A stretch of 64,000 bases of DNA from Nitrospirota bacterium (GTDB lineage Bacteria > Nitrospirota > Nitrospiria > Nitrospirales > Nitrospiraceae): the NCBI GenBank assembly GCA_040755395.1, contig JBFMAX010000004.1, positions 124,001 to 188,000 on the forward strand, read 5' to 3'. Positions 7,485-17,511 of the stretch are shown piece after piece; the stretch's first letter is position 1; each line of letters opens with the position of its first letter. The notes beneath the pieces were generated by a model. It worked only from the letters and a program-made list of their open reading frames with translations, made no database searches and was not told the origin of the DNA. A program made the translations under genes and the position numbers.

Positions 7485-10130
7485 ATGCGAGTGTATGAGT
7501 TGGCCAAGAAGTTGGGCATGGAGAACCGAGAGCTCATTCCCGAGTTGAAGCGGATGGGTATTACGGTCGCCTCCCACAGCAGCGCCCTCGACGACGAGAC
7601 GGCGCAGCGCGTCATTGAAAAATTGACGCCGAAAGGCAAGACCTCGGTCAAAAGCGGCGCCAAGACCGCGGAGGCAGGCGATCAGGCGGAGTCTCGGACG
7701 GAAAGAAGGGGAGGCCGTTCTCACAGGGAAGAGGCGAGCGCGGCGCTCCAGACTTCGGCGAGGGAGACGTTGCGCGATTCAGGCAGACCTGCATCTGCGC
7801 GACTGCAGCCTTCGGTCGTCGAGGAGCCCCCTAAGCCCGACAAGCGACGTATTCTGATCAAACGAAAAAAGACCGAAGAAGCGGCTGCGGAGACGGTCTC
7901 GGGTGCACCGTCGGAAATTTCCGCCAAACCTGGCCCGCCCCTGCAGGACGCGGCCCGAGCGGTCGGCCCTTCGCTGACGCCCGAGGCGACCGCGCCGCCG
8001 CAGGTCGAATCCCAGATCGAGAGCGCGCAGCCTCCAACGCGGACGCTGGATCATGCGCCCGTCGGTCCTCAGCCCGAGTTGCGCGAAACCAAACCGGCTC
8101 AGCCGGCGCCGGCCTCCGCTGTGGAACCGCTCCTCCCTGTGGGGAAGAAAAAGAGTTTCTCGATCGAGACGCTCGAGCCCGAAGGAGTCGGGCTGAAGGA
8201 CAAGCTCAAGAAAGTCCGCAAGCCCGGTCGGGCCCGCGAAGAAGAGGACGTCAGGTTTCGGGACGATGCGGCCCGCTGGGAGGACCTGCGGGCGATCCCC
8301 GTGCACAGGAGGGAAGACCGCTCTCGCCATGTCCAGCCGAGCTCCGTCGCCGAGATCACCAAGCCCCGCAAGAAGAGCGTCAAGCTGACCGCCGGTCTGA
8401 CGGTGAAAGAGTTTGCGGAACTGATCGGACAGCGCCCGGCCGATATCGTCCGCAAGTTGATGGAGATGGGACAAATGCTGACTTTCAATCAACCCATCAA
8501 CCTGGACGCCGCCGTGCTGATCGCCGAGGAATTCGGCGTCAAGGCCGAAGTCTCGACGGAAAAAGCGGTCGAGGAACTGCTGGAAGAAGCGGCCGAAGGG
8601 ATCGGCGACGAACGGTTGGAGCCGCGGCCTCCCGTCGTCACGATCATGGGACACGTTGATCATGGCAAGACCTCGCTGCTGGACGCGATCCGTCAGACCA
8701 GAGTGACGGAGCAGGAAGCCGGCGGCATCACGCAGCATATCGGGGCCTACACGGTCCGCGTAAACGGCAGGCAAGTGACCTTCCTGGACACGCCGGGCCA
8801 CGAGGCCTTCACCGCCATGCGCGCGCGAGGGGCGAAGGTCACCGATATCGTCGTGCTCGTCGTGGCGGCCGACGACGGCGTGATGCCGCAAACCGTCGAA
8901 GCCATCCACCACGCAAAGGCGGCCGGGGTGCCGCTCATCGTCGCGATCAACAAGATCGACAAGCCCGGCGCAAACCCGGATCGAGTCAAGCACGCGCTGT
9001 CTGAGCACAACCTGATTCCCGAAGCCTGGGGCGGCGACACCATCATGGTCGAGGTCTCGGCCAAGCAGAAAGTCGGATTGGATACGTTGCTGGAGATGAT
9101 TCTGCTCCAGGCCGAGGTGCTGGAGCTCAAAGCTGATCCATACCGTCCTGCCAAAGGAACCGTGATCGAGGCCAAATTGGACCGCGGCCGCGGACCGGTG
9201 GCGACGGTGCTGGTTCAAAGCGGCACGCTGCGCGTGGGCGATGCGTTCGTGGTTGGAACGTTCAGCGGCCGTGTCCGGGCGTTGATCACGGACACGGGCA
9301 GCAAGGTGCCGGAAGCCGGGCCCTCGACGCCGGTCGAGGTCATCGGTCTGCCCGGCGTCCCCTCGGCCGGCGACGCCTTTCAAGTCGTCAAAGATGAGCG
9401 CGTGGCCCGGGAGATTGCCGAGGCCCGGGCGCTCAAGCAGCGGGCTGCAGACTTGGCGGGACCCGCGAAAGTCACCCTCGATGATCTGTACGCCAAGATC
9501 AAGGAGGGAGATGTCAAAGAACTGCCTCTCGTGATCAAGGCCGACGTGCAGGGTTCCGCGGAAGCGTTGGCGGCTGCGGTGGAGAAACTCCCGGCCGGCG
9601 CCGTCAAGCTGCGCGTCATCCACAGCGGGGTCGGCGGCATTACGGAAACCGACGTGCTCCTGGCGTCCGCATCGCGGGCGATCATCATCGGTTTCAACGT
9701 GCGCCCTGAAACCAAGGCCGCGGCGTTGGCCGAGCAGGAAGGCGTCGACATTCGCCTCTACAGCATCATCTACGACGCCATTGCGGACATCAAGGCCGCG
9801 ATGGAAGGATTGCTCGAGCCCACGTTGAAGGAACGCGTGCTGGGGCGGGCCGAAGTGCGTCAGCTCTTCACGATCCCCAAGGTCGGCGTCATCGCCGGCT
9901 GCTATGTCGTCGATGGAACGATCACCCGGGCGAGCGCAGGCGTCCGGGTCGTGAGAGACCACGTGACCGTGTACGAGGGCAAACTGGGCTCGCTGCGTCG
10001 GTTCAAGGACGATGTGCGGGAGGTACAGCAGGGGTACGAGTGCGGCATCAGCATCGAGAACTTCAACGATCTCAAAACCGGGGACATCATCGAGGCCTAT
10101 ACCCTCGACAAGGTCGCGGCTAAACTCTGA
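7485..10130 (+). CDS. infB: translation initiation factor IF-2
   Basis: An 881-residue IF-2, the GTPase that delivers initiator tRNA to the ribosome. The small N-terminal domain ([17 protein letters not shown]) is followed by a long low-complexity charged linker (about 50-300). The G domain begins near residue 385, with G1 GHVDHGKT, G3 DTPGHEAF, G4 NKID and G5 SAK, then domain II and the C-terminal fMet-tRNA-binding domains. All GTP-binding motifs are intact. It is in the conserved rimP-nusA-infB-ylxP-rbfA-truB-rpsO-pnp order. Confidence 0.98.
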   Translation: MRVYELAKKLGMENRELIPELKRMGITVASHSSALDDETAQRVIEKLTPKGKTSVKSGAKTAEAGDQAESRTERRGGRSHREEASAALQTSARETLRDSGRPASARLQPSVVEEPPKPDKRRILIKRKKTEEAAAETVSGAPSEISAKPGPPLQDAARAVGPSLTPEATAPPQVESQIESAQPPTRTLDHAPVGPQPELRETKPAQPAPASAVEPLLPVGKKKSFSIETLEPEGVGLKDKLKKVRKPGRAREEEDVRFRDDAARWEDLRAIPVHRREDRSRHVQPSSVAEITKPRKKSVKLTAGLTVKEFAELIGQRPADIVRKLMEMGQMLTFNQPINLDAAVLIAEEFGVKAEVSTEKAVEELLEEAAEGIGDERLEPRPPVVTIMGHVDHGKTSLLDAIRQTRVTEQEAGGITQHIGAYTVRVNGRQVTFLDTPGHEAFTAMRARGAKVTDIVVLVVAADDGVMPQTVEAIHHAKAAGVPLIVAINKIDKPGANPDRVKHALSEHNLIPEAWGGDTIMVEVSAKQKVGLDTLLEMILLQAEVLELKADPYRPAKGTVIEAKLDRGRGPVATVLVQSGTLRVGDAFVVGTFSGRVRALITDTGSKVPEAGPSTPVEVIGLPGVPSAGDAFQVVKDERVAREIAEARALKQRAADLAGPAKVTLDDLYAKIKEGDVKELPLVIKADVQGSAEALAAAVEKLPAGAVKLRVIHSGVGGITETDVLLASASRAIIIGFNVRPETKAAALAEQEGVDIRLYSIIYDAIADIKAAMEGLLEPTLKERVLGRAEVRQLFTIPKVGVIAGCYVVDGTITRASAGVRVVRDHVTVYEGKLGSLRRFKDDVREVQQGYECGISIENFNDLKTGDIIEAYTLDKVAAKL

Positions 10131-10162
10131 GCGAAGGTTCCGGTGTCTCCGCGGCGGCAGGC

Positions 10163-10444
10163 ATGATCGTCGGGCTGTGCACAGTCGAGCTGTTCATTCC
10201 GGACGGCCACTCTCTGAAAGCCAAGCGGCAAATTCTGGTGAGTCTCAAGGACCGGCTGCACGGCAAGTTTAACGTCTCCGTCGCGGAAGTGGGCGAGCAG
10301 GAATTGTGGCAAAAAGCGATCCTCGGCATCGCCTGCGTTTCGAACGAGCGGACCCATGTCAACCGGGTTCTGGATCAGGCCCTGAACGTCATTCGCGGCG
10401 TACCGGCCATTCAGGTCGTGCGTTCCCAGATCGAGCTGTTATGA
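10163..10444 (+). CDS. DUF503 family protein (YlxP-like)
   Basis: A 93-residue protein with the family N-terminus (MIVGLCTVELFIPDGHSLKAKR) and the NVSVAEVGEQELWQKAILGIA core. DUF503 members sit between infB and rbfA in many bacteria, as here; the Bacillus relative is YlxP. The molecular function is not established. The position suggests a role in ribosome assembly or translation, which is an inference from context. Confidence 0.88.
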   Translation: MIVGLCTVELFIPDGHSLKAKRQILVSLKDRLHGKFNVSVAEVGEQELWQKAILGIACVSNERTHVNRVLDQALNVIRGVPAIQVVRSQIELL

Positions 10445-10520
10445 GGTGTGCGGCGGGCGCGGAGGTGGAGGTCTGCGTGAACGCGCGCCTGCGGACGGGG
10501 TGAAGCTGCGGGAGGCGGAG

Positions 10521-10928
10521 ATGAAGACCGCGTACAAGCGTGCCGATCGGGTGGCCGATCAAATCCGCATGGAGGTAGCCGACATCCTGATGCGCAGGAC
10601 GAAAGACCCTCGCCTGCGCTCCGTCACGGTGACGGATGTGCTGCTCAGCAATGACCTGCGCCTGGCCCGCGTCTACGTGACCACGATTGTGGGAGAGGAA
10701 GGAGAGCGGGAGGTCTTCGCCGGACTGACCAGAGCCAACGGGTTCATTCGGACCGAGTTGGGACGGCGGCTGGCGATCCGCCATACCCCGGAACTGATTT
10801 TCGTGAAGGATGTCAGCGGCCCGCGGGGGGATCGGGTGCTGCGCTTGCTTGACAGTCTCAACGCCGAGTCGGCGCCGTCCGAGTCGGGTCCTGCGACTCG
10901 AGACTGTGATCCTTCGGACGCTTCATAG
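10521..10928 (+). CDS. rbfA: 30S ribosome-binding factor RbfA
   Basis: RbfA binds the immature 30S subunit near helix 1 of 16S rRNA. The KH-like domain is recognisable from KRADRVADQIRMEVADIL, DPRLRSVTVTDVLLSNDLRLA and the ELGRRLAIRHTPELIFV segment. ATG 10521 is chosen because GGAGGCGGAG lies just upstream and because the family begins at this point; the frame is open back to 10446 but those 25 residues are Gly/Arg-rich and not family-like. This gives 135 residues. The last 25 residues are a low-complexity tail. Confidence 0.92.
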   Translation: MKTAYKRADRVADQIRMEVADILMRRTKDPRLRSVTVTDVLLSNDLRLARVYVTTIVGEEGEREVFAGLTRANGFIRTELGRRLAIRHTPELIFVKDVSGPRGDRVLRLLDSLNAESAPSESGPATRDCDPSDAS

Positions 10929-10953
10929 GGGAAGCCTGCGGGGGTATACAAAA

Positions 10954-11940
10954 ATGGCGCACGGTGCCCAGACATCTCGAACCTGTGAAGTCGGCGACGG
11001 CGTTTTGAACGTGAACAAGCCGGCCGGGTGGACCTCGCACGATGTGGTGGCCAAGGTGAGGACTTTGTTACGGGAGAGTAAAGTCGGCCACGCCGGCACC
11101 TTGGACCCGGCGGCGACGGGGGTATTGCCCCTGCTGATCGGGCGTGGGACGAGGATCGCCGAATATCTGCTGGATTGGGACAAAGAATATCGGGCGGTGC
11201 TGCGGCTGGGAGCGACGACGGATACCCAGGATGCGACCGGCGCCACGTTGACGACGCATTCCTTGGAAGGATTGACCGAGAAGCGAATCCATGAGGCGGT
11301 GGCGCGCTTTCAGGGACGTCTGAAGCAAATCCCGCCCATGTATTCGGCCGTGAAAGTCGGGGGCGTTCCGCTGTATCGGGCGGCGCGAGCGGGCAGGATC
11401 GTGGAGCGCGAACCGCGGGAAGTGACCGTCTATGAAATCGAGGTGTTGGACGTCCGTGTGCCCGACGTGTCGTTGCGCGTGCGGTGTTCCAAAGGTACAT
11501 ACGTGCGGACGTTGTGCGTCGATATCGGCGATGCGCTCGGGGTGGGAGGACATTTGCTGGCCTTGGAACGTCGGCGTGTGGGACCGCTCGTCTTGGAGCA
11601 AGCGGTCACGGTGGAGGACATCGGCCGTCAGCATGTGACGGGACGGCTGGCCGAGTCTCTGCTGTTGCTGGACGAGGTGCTCCGAACGATGCCCGCAGTC
11701 ATCGTGGATCAGCGCACGGCACAGAGAGTCGTTCACGGGGCGCCGGTTCCGTTGCGGGCGATTATGGAATGGGATTCTCCGGCCGGGGAGCCCGGCCGGC
11801 GTGGGCCGGTCCGGATCAAGGATCAAGCCGGGCGGTTGCTCGCAATCGGCGCGTGGCCGGGCGGAGTTGAGGCAATCGGCGAGTCCGACGGCCTGGCGGA
11901 AGCCGCGGTGGCGGTCGAGAAAGTGTTGGTCGAGGTTTAA
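10954..11940 (+). CDS. truB: tRNA pseudouridine(55) synthase TruB
   Basis: TruB makes pseudouridine 55 in the T-loop of tRNAs. Visible motifs: GVLNVNKPAGWTSHDVV, GHAGTLDPAATGVLPL containing the catalytic Asp, the YRAVLRLGATTDTQDATG strand, and RCSKGTYVRTL. ATG 10954 is the likely start (328 residues); upstream in-frame codons overlap rbfA and lack family similarity. The C-terminal part (about 240-328) corresponds to the PUA-like domain. It is 25 bases after rbfA. Confidence 0.95.
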   Translation: MAHGAQTSRTCEVGDGVLNVNKPAGWTSHDVVAKVRTLLRESKVGHAGTLDPAATGVLPLLIGRGTRIAEYLLDWDKEYRAVLRLGATTDTQDATGATLTTHSLEGLTEKRIHEAVARFQGRLKQIPPMYSAVKVGGVPLYRAARAGRIVEREPREVTVYEIEVLDVRVPDVSLRVRCSKGTYVRTLCVDIGDALGVGGHLLALERRRVGPLVLEQAVTVEDIGRQHVTGRLAESLLLLDEVLRTMPAVIVDQRTAQRVVHGAPVPLRAIMEWDSPAGEPGRRGPVRIKDQAGRLLAIGAWPGGVEAIGESDGLAEAAVAVEKVLVEV

Positions 11941-11985
11941 CGCGAGTAGGGCGGACGGGAGACAACAAGGGAGCTAGGTAGAGTC

Positions 11986-12255
11986 ATGGCGTTGCTTAAG
12001 GAAACGAAGACAGAGTTGATTCGGCAGTATCGGCGGCACGAAGCGGACAGCGGCTCGCCGGAAGTGCAGATCGCCATCCTGACGAACCGCATCGGCTACC
12101 TGACGGAGCATTTCAAGTTGCATAAGAAGGACCATCACTCGCGGCGGGGGTTGCTCAACTTGGTCGGCCGGCGACGGCGGCTGTTGGACTATCTGCGCCG
12201 CGTCGATGACGCCCGCTATCGGGCGGTTCTGGAGCGACTGGGAATCCGGAAGTAA
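11986..12255 (+). CDS. rpsO: 30S ribosomal protein uS15
   Basis: An 89-residue S15, the exact usual length. Signatures: [46 protein letters not shown]. It binds the central domain of 16S rRNA. It precedes pnp as in most bacteria, with 228 bases between them. Confidence 0.98.
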   Translation: MALLKETKTELIRQYRRHEADSGSPEVQIAILTNRIGYLTEHFKLHKKDHHSRRGLLNLVGRRRRLLDYLRRVDDARYRAVLERLGIRK

Positions 12256-12275
12256 TCCCGGGCTCCTGTCGCTTC

Positions 12276-12295
12276 CGCGCTTCGGCGCGTTTATT
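12276..12295 (+). terminator. weak terminator-like hairpin after rpsO
   Basis: CGCGC, a TTCG tetraloop and GCGCG are followed by TTTATT, 20 bases after the rpsO stop. The stem is short and the T tract is interrupted, so termination may be partial, leaving pnp to be read through. Confidence 0.4.
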
Positions 12296-12350
12296 CACCG
12301 GCTGTCGCCACAGGTGAACACGGACATGCGCTTAGCCGACTAGCACTGTT

Positions 12351-12418
12351 GAATTACGAATGTTGAATGAGGAATGTGAGAAGCGGTCCTTTAATTCAGA
12401 ATTCCACATTCCTCATTC
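12351..12418. repeat. heptad-phased hairpin repeat in the rpsO-pnp spacer
   Basis: Four 7-base words starting GAATxxx run back to back at 12351-12378. Four complementary words run at 12391-12418. The inner pair GAATGAG plus GAATGTG (12365-12378) is matched perfectly by 12405-12418, giving a 14-base stem with a 26-base loop. It ends 65 bases before pnp. Confidence 0.85.
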
Positions 12419-12483
12419 ATGATTTGAACGCTGAGCGCATCTCTGTGGGCATCTGTGGGACAGGGAACCAGGGGAGACCATAG

Positions 12484-14598
12484 ATGATACACACAGTGGA
12501 GCTAGATGTCGCAGGCCGCAGGCTGAGGCTCGAAACGGGACGCGTGGCGAAGCAAGCCGGCGGCGCCGTGTGGGCGTCCTACGCCGACACGGTCGTACTG
12601 GCCACGGCCGTGGCGTCGCAGACCGTGAAGCCGGGGATCGATTTTCTTCCGTTGACCGTTGATTATCAGGAGAAAGCCTACGCGGCCGGCAAGATTCCCG
12701 GCGGCTATTTCAAGCGGGAGGGGCGTCCCTCGGAAAAAGAGGTCCTGACCAGTCGGTTGATCGATCGGCCCCTACGGCCGTTGTTTCCGGACGGCTATTA
12801 CTTCGAGACGCAAGTCATCGCCTCCGTGCTCTCGGCCGACAAGACGGGTTCGTCGGACGTGATCGGGATCACCGCGGCGTCGGCGGCGCTGGCGGTCTCC
12901 GATATCCCGTTCAACGGACCGGTAGCCGGGGTCAAGATCGGGCGTGTGGACGGGCGATTCGTCATCAATCCCGAGCTGGATGCGCTCGAGCGGAGCGACC
13001 TGCACCTGGTGGTCGCCGGAACCGCGGACGCGGTCATGATGGTGGAAGGAGGAGCCAACGAGCTGCCCGAAGCCGTCATGATCGAAGCGATCGAGCTGGC
13101 GCACGAGGAGATCCGAAAAATCGTGGCCAAGATCGTCGAACTCCAGGCGCTGGCCGGCAAACCCAAACGACCGGTGGTGAACGAGCAGATCGATCCGGCT
13201 TTGGCGGAAGCCGTGCGGGCGCTTGTGGCGGGCCCCATTCGCGACGCGATCCTGATTCCGAACAAAACCGCACGGCAGGAACGGCTGGATCAAATCCTCG
13301 GCGAAGCCATCGACAAGCTCAAGAGCGACGACCCGAATCGCGAGCGGCATGTCAAGCTGGTCTTTCGCTCCCTGGAATACAGCGAAGTGCGCAATATGAT
13401 TTTGGAAAAGGGCGTGCGGGCCGATGGCCGAGGGCCGGCCGATATCCGGCCGATCACCTGCGAAGTCGGCGTCTTGCCCCGCACCCATGGGTCGGCGCTG
13501 TTCACGCGAGGAGAAACCCAGAGCCTCGCGGTCGTCACGTTGGGAACGACCGAGGACGAGCAGCGGGTGGACGCGCTGGAAGGCGAATACTCTCGGACCT
13601 TCATGCTCCATTACAATTTCCCGCCTTTCAGTGTCGGCGAGGCGAGGCCGCTTCGTTCTCCCGGACGTCGGGAAGTCGGGCACGGCGCACTGGCGGAGCG
13701 GGCCCTCAAACCCGTCATTCCCTCCAAGGAGACGTTCCCCTACACGCTCCGGATCGTGTCTGACATCCTCGAATCGAACGGATCGTCGTCGATGGCGACC
13801 GTCTGCGGCGGCACGATGGCCCTGATGGACGCGGGTGTGCCGATCAAGGAGCCGGTCGCAGGGATCGCCATGGGGCTCATTAAAGAGGGAGACCGGGTGA
13901 TGGTGCTCTCGGACATCCTGGGCCTGGAAGACCATCTGGGGGACATGGACTTCAAGGTCACGGGGACCAAGCACGGTGTGACGGCCTTGCAAATGGACAT
14001 CAAGATCGCCGGCATCACGCCGGCGTTGATGAGGCAGGCGCTGGATCAGGCCCGGGTAGGACGATTGCATATCCTCGTGCGGATGCTCGAAGCGCTCAGC
14101 GGGCCTCGAGCGAATTTGTCGCCCTTCGCGCCTCGCATTTTCACCATGAAGGTGAAACAGGACAAGATTCGCGAAGTCATCGGCCCGGGAGGTAAGACCA
14201 TCCGCAGCATCATCGCCGAGTGCGGCGTCAAGATCAATGTGGAGGACAGCGGCGTCATCTCGATCGCCGCCGTGGACGAGGCGTCGGCCAAAAAAGCGAT
14301 GGACATGATCAACAAGCTGACGGAAGAGGTCGAGGTCGGAAAGATCTACTTGGGGACGGTGCGCAAGATCATGGATTTCGGGGCATTCGTCGAAGTCCTG
14401 CCCGGAACTGACGGGTTGGTGCACATTTCGCAACTCGCCCATCATCGCGTGAAGTCCGTCTCCGACGAAGTGTCCGAGGGCGATCAGATTCTGGTCAAGG
14501 TCCTCGAAATCGACAAGCAGGGCAAGATTCGGTTGAGCCGCAAGGAAGCGATGCCCGCGCCCTCGGCATCCGCCGCGAAAGAGCCTGCCGCAGGATAA
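12484..14598 (+). CDS. pnp: polyribonucleotide nucleotidyltransferase (PNPase)
   Basis: A 704-residue PNPase, the phosphorolytic 3'-5' exoribonuclease. Domains in order: first RNase PH domain (1-140), all-helical linker, second RNase PH domain (about 305-540) with the catalytic region [18 protein letters not shown] domain with the [10 protein letters not shown] loop near residue 562, and S1 domain (about 620-690, [20 protein letters not shown]). A heptad-phased hairpin lies in its leader, in the place where E. coli pnp has its RNase III-cut autoregulatory hairpin. Confidence 0.97.
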   Translation: MIHTVELDVAGRRLRLETGRVAKQAGGAVWASYADTVVLATAVASQTVKPGIDFLPLTVDYQEKAYAAGKIPGGYFKREGRPSEKEVLTSRLIDRPLRPLFPDGYYFETQVIASVLSADKTGSSDVIGITAASAALAVSDIPFNGPVAGVKIGRVDGRFVINPELDALERSDLHLVVAGTADAVMMVEGGANELPEAVMIEAIELAHEEIRKIVAKIVELQALAGKPKRPVVNEQIDPALAEAVRALVAGPIRDAILIPNKTARQERLDQILGEAIDKLKSDDPNRERHVKLVFRSLEYSEVRNMILEKGVRADGRGPADIRPITCEVGVLPRTHGSALFTRGETQSLAVVTLGTTEDEQRVDALEGEYSRTFMLHYNFPPFSVGEARPLRSPGRREVGHGALAERALKPVIPSKETFPYTLRIVSDILESNGSSSMATVCGGTMALMDAGVPIKEPVAGIAMGLIKEGDRVMVLSDILGLEDHLGDMDFKVTGTKHGVTALQMDIKIAGITPALMRQALDQARVGRLHILVRMLEALSGPRANLSPFAPRIFTMKVKQDKIREVIGPGGKTIRSIIAECGVKINVEDSGVISIAAVDEASAKKAMDMINKLTEEVEVGKIYLGTVRKIMDFGAFVEVLPGTDGLVHISQLAHHRVKSVSDEVSEGDQILVKVLEIDKQGKIRLSRKEAMPAPSASAAKEPAAG

Positions 14599-14604
14599 CA
14601 AGAC

Positions 14605-15858
14605 GTGTACAGAAAGCTCGTGTTGGACAACGGTCTTCGTGTGGTCGCCGAGCGGATTCCGACCCTGAAATCGGTCACCATCGGGATTTGGGTCAATGTC
14701 GGCTCACGCGATGAGCGGAAGGGCGAGGAGGGGCTCTCCCACTTCATCGAGCATATGTTTTTCAAAGGCACCCGGCGACGTTCGGCGACGCAGATCTCAC
14801 GGGAGATCGACGCGCTCGGCGGAGAGATGAACGCCTTTACCGGCCGGGAGACCACGACGTTTTACGTCAAGGTGCAGGACCAGCAGGTCGAGCCGGCTCT
14901 TGAATTGCTCGCGGACCTGTTTCATCACTCCCGCTTCGATTCCAGAGAAGTTCAAAAAGAAAAACAGGTGGTCCTCGAAGAGATCCGGATGGTGCAGGAC
15001 GACCCCGAGGATCTTGTGCAGGACCTCCATACCAAACAGGCCCTGGCCCGCCATCCGCTCGGGCGTCCGATCTTGGGACATGCGGCCACGATCAAGGCGC
15101 TGCGACGGCAGAACCTGCTGACCTACACGCGGCGACACTATGATCCGCGGCACACGATCATCGCGGTGGCTGGAAATTTTGAGACCAAGACAGTCGAGCC
15201 GTTGCTGGCCCGCTTCTTCGGCAGATTCAAAGCGACCGGCTTTCCGCAGCCCGACCGATGGCCGCCGGAAATCAAAGGCGGCGTGATCGTTCGGCGGAAA
15301 CCGTTGGAACAAGTTCATCTCTGTCTCGGGCTCAAGGGGGTGCCGGCCGGGCATAAGGATCGGTATGCGGCCCATGCGTTGAACGGGATCTTGGGCGGCA
15401 GCGTGAGTTCGCGACTGTTTCAGCAAATCAGGGAAAAGCGGGGTCTGGCTTATTCTATCTATTCCTACCTCTCGACCTTTTCCGATGCGGGGACCCTCAC
15501 CGTGTACGCAGCGACGAGACCCAAAGAAGCGCCGCGCGTGATCGAGTTGGTCTGCCGCGAGCTGAGTCGTCTGCGGTCTTCCGGCGTGGGGAAAAAGGAA
15601 CTCGATCGGGCCAAAAACCAGATGAAAGGCGGTCTGATGTTGAGCCTGGAGAGTTCGCACAGTCGGATGAGCAAGCTGGCCAAGGATGAGCTCTATCTGG
15701 GCCACCACACGTCCCTCGCCGATATGCTGGTCGAAATCGATCGGGTTTCCGAAGAACAAGTGCACCGCTTGAGTTGTGAATTGTTCGATCCCCGCAGTCT
15801 CTCCATCACCGCATTGGGACCTATTTCCAGGAATGCGATCCAGCCGTCTCTTCTCTAA
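14605..15858 (+). CDS. M16 family zinc metalloprotease (processing-peptidase-like)
   Basis: A 417-residue M16 peptidase. The inverted zinc motif HFIEH is near residue 47, with the distal Glu in the EKQVVLEEIRM region. The C-terminal inactive-like domain contains the R/Y pair (GLAYSIYSY). Bacterial members such as Bacillus YmxG/MlpA also follow pnp, as here. The start is GTG 14605, six bases after the pnp stop, so translation is probably coupled. The natural substrate is unknown. Confidence 0.92.
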   Translation: MYRKLVLDNGLRVVAERIPTLKSVTIGIWVNVGSRDERKGEEGLSHFIEHMFFKGTRRRSATQISREIDALGGEMNAFTGRETTTFYVKVQDQQVEPALELLADLFHHSRFDSREVQKEKQVVLEEIRMVQDDPEDLVQDLHTKQALARHPLGRPILGHAATIKALRRQNLLTYTRRHYDPRHTIIAVAGNFETKTVEPLLARFFGRFKATGFPQPDRWPPEIKGGVIVRRKPLEQVHLCLGLKGVPAGHKDRYAAHALNGILGGSVSSRLFQQIREKRGLAYSIYSYLSTFSDAGTLTVYAATRPKEAPRVIELVCRELSRLRSSGVGKKELDRAKNQMKGGLMLSLESSHSRMSKLAKDELYLGHHTSLADMLVEIDRVSEEQVHRLSCELFDPRSLSITALGPISRNAIQPSLL

Positions 15859-16192
15859 GAACCCTCCTTCTATCGAACGACCGTTGCCGGTCGGTTTCGT
15901 GATCGGCAAGCTCGTTCACAAGAACTTGAGATTTCAAGAGTTTTTGATATAGAGTCTCGGGAAGAGGCGGCCCAAAACATTCCCTTGACACCATATAGGG
16001 ATTTCAGTACGATATCCGCGTTTTTCAGCGTAGAAAGGCTATTTCTTCAAACGCGCGGGGCGGGGACGAAACGAAAGGGGGTGTGGCACGCGGTTCTCGC
16101 GTTGAGGCGTTCTGGGAATTTTAAATTTGGAATTTTCGTTTTCTGAAAGCAGCTCTTAATCGGTTTTGTCATTCATGAAGGAGGTATGAGGT
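15859..16192. other. non-coding gap carrying a promoter
   Basis: No convincing gene in these 334 bases. The AT-rich part contains the promoter listed at 15985-16013; the leader of the next gene follows and ends in a strong ribosome site. The long untranslated leader (about 170 bases) shows no structure that I recognise. Confidence 0.6.
15985..16013 (+). promoter_or_regulatory. sigma-70-type promoter for the tandem exported proteins
   Basis: TTGACA at 15985-15990 and TACGAT at 16008-16013, separated by exactly 17 bases. It lies about 180 bases before the gene at 16193. Confidence 0.65.
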
Positions 16193-16702
16193 ATGAAGAG
16201 GGTCGTAGTCATAGCGGCAGTTGCACTGCTTGCCGGTGCTGGCTTGATGACGGCCGAGTTTGTGGCCGCAGCCGACGCTCCCAGCGCTGCAGGTCCCACG
16301 GAGCAGGTCGTCGGTGGAAAACCTCTGAAGGGTGAACCCGTCAAGACTTTGAAGGGGCGCGTGTGGGCGCAATGGGCGGACAACCCAGACACGGAGCTGT
16401 TGTTCGGGATTCAGTACTGGAACACCGGTGAGCCGGCGTCAGGTACTCCGGCAGGTCGTTCTTCCACCGATCTGGACGTCAAGCCGCCCGATCCGCTGTT
16501 CACCTGCTGCGCATGGGGTTTCACCGGCGGAACGGAAAAGAACAATCCGTACTCCGGCTGGTACCATGCTGCGACGACCGTTCGTCTGGCGGTGAAGGAC
16601 AAGGCGCTTATGGACCAGATCATCAAGGCGTCCCAGGACCTCGTGGCGATGGAAGTGACCCTCGACGGGCGGACCATCACCGGATTCAAGGTTCTCAAAT
16701 AA
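16193..16702 (+). CDS. exported protein of unknown family
   Basis: A 169-residue protein with a typical signal peptide (MKRVVVIAAVALLAGAGLM, cleavage probably near VAAADA). The mature part contains LKGRVWAQWADNPDTELLFGIQYW, a double-Cys FTCCAWGF near residue 103, and SGWYHAATTVRLAV. The double Cys suggests a disulfide or metal site, but I do not recognise the family. A very strong ribosome site (AAGGAGG) precedes ATG 16193, and a good promoter lies upstream, so expression may be high. It is followed by a second exported protein of different sequence; the two probably form one operon ending at the terminator near 17470. Confidence 0.7.
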   Translation: MKRVVVIAAVALLAGAGLMTAEFVAAADAPSAAGPTEQVVGGKPLKGEPVKTLKGRVWAQWADNPDTELLFGIQYWNTGEPASGTPAGRSSTDLDVKPPDPLFTCCAWGFTGGTEKNNPYSGWYHAATTVRLAVKDKALMDQIIKASQDLVAMEVTLDGRTITGFKVLK

Positions 16703-16772
16703 GTCTTCAAGACACTTTTTTGGGAGATGAGTTTTTATCGTTCATAGCCTGCGTTGAAGGAGGGATGCGATC

Positions 16773-17432
16773 ATGAAGCTTCATAAGAGAGGCTGGGCCT
16801 TCATGGCTGCGTTGGCCTTGGTGGTCGGTGCGGCGTCGACCGCTCTCGCGATCGAGGCATTCCAGGAGCGGTTTGAATGGGGGGATATGAGTAAGCCGAC
16901 GACCCTCCAGGGACGAGTCATTATCCTGGACCCGTACGATGAGGCGGTGTGGATCAATATCGCGGTGTTCGGCGGCAACGCCGAGAGCGGATATTTCTGG
17001 CAGAAGATTCATCCGGGCAAGACCCTGAAATTCTACGCCGCGAACAAAGAGGTGTGGGAGAAGCTGAAAGGATTGGCGCGCCCGCACGCGGGTCCGGCTG
17101 CCGCCAAGGAAGTGCCGCCGGCAAGCAAGACGGCTTTGGTCGAGTTCGTCGCCCAGGAAGTCGAGCAGAACCATCGGGTGATTCAGTCGGTCAAGGAACT
17201 TCCGGAAGTTGCCGGTATGCCGGGTAAGACACTCAGCATCACCGCCCTGCGGCTGAAGGAGTGCCAGGGGAAGAACGAATTTGACCCGGCCTGCTACAAG
17301 GCGAAGCAGGGGTTGACGACTGCTCCGAAGGGCGAGGCAGCGGTTGCGATGCAGTATGACGTACTGAGCCCTGACAAGAAGCCGCTCGCCGGATTGATTC
17401 CGTGGACGGCACCTTATAACCAAGGAAAATAA
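16773..17432 (+). CDS. exported protein of unknown family
   Basis: A 219-residue protein with a signal peptide (hydrophobic residues 8-25, cleavage near ALAIEA). The mature part opens with LQGRVIILDPYDEAVWINIAVFGG, which resembles the start of the mature region of the neighbouring exported protein (both have a GRV strand followed by an acidic loop), so the two may share a beta-domain; this is a weak impression. Two Cys late in the sequence (LKECQGKNEFDPACYKA) could form a disulfide. The start has AAGGAGG upstream. No family recognised. Confidence 0.7.
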   Translation: MKLHKRGWAFMAALALVVGAASTALAIEAFQERFEWGDMSKPTTLQGRVIILDPYDEAVWINIAVFGGNAESGYFWQKIHPGKTLKFYAANKEVWEKLKGLARPHAGPAAAKEVPPASKTALVEFVAQEVEQNHRVIQSVKELPEVAGMPGKTLSITALRLKECQGKNEFDPACYKAKQGLTTAPKGEAAVAMQYDVLSPDKKPLAGLIPWTAPYNQGK

Positions 17433-17453
17433 CGCGAGAGTATTGTGGGAAGA

Positions 17454-17488
17454 GGCGGCATCCCGAATCGGGGGTGCCGCCTTTTTTT
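17454..17488 (+). terminator. intrinsic terminator
   Basis: GGCGGCATCCC and GGGGGTGCCGCC form a strong stem followed by seven T, 21 bases after the second exported-protein gene and just before the convergent mutS gene. Confidence 0.92.
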
Positions 17489-17511
17489 CGCGTGGTGGGC
17501 GCGGCGCGAGT

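Noticed and set aside
7779-9962. Long open frame of about 727 codons on the minus strand opposite infB
   Set aside because: It mirrors infB in a GC-rich region, has a His/Arg/Asp-rich composition typical of antisense frames, and shows no recognisable domain.
12772-14601. Minus-strand open frame of about 609 codons opposite pnp
   Set aside because: It is a compositional shadow of pnp, which is intact from end to end.
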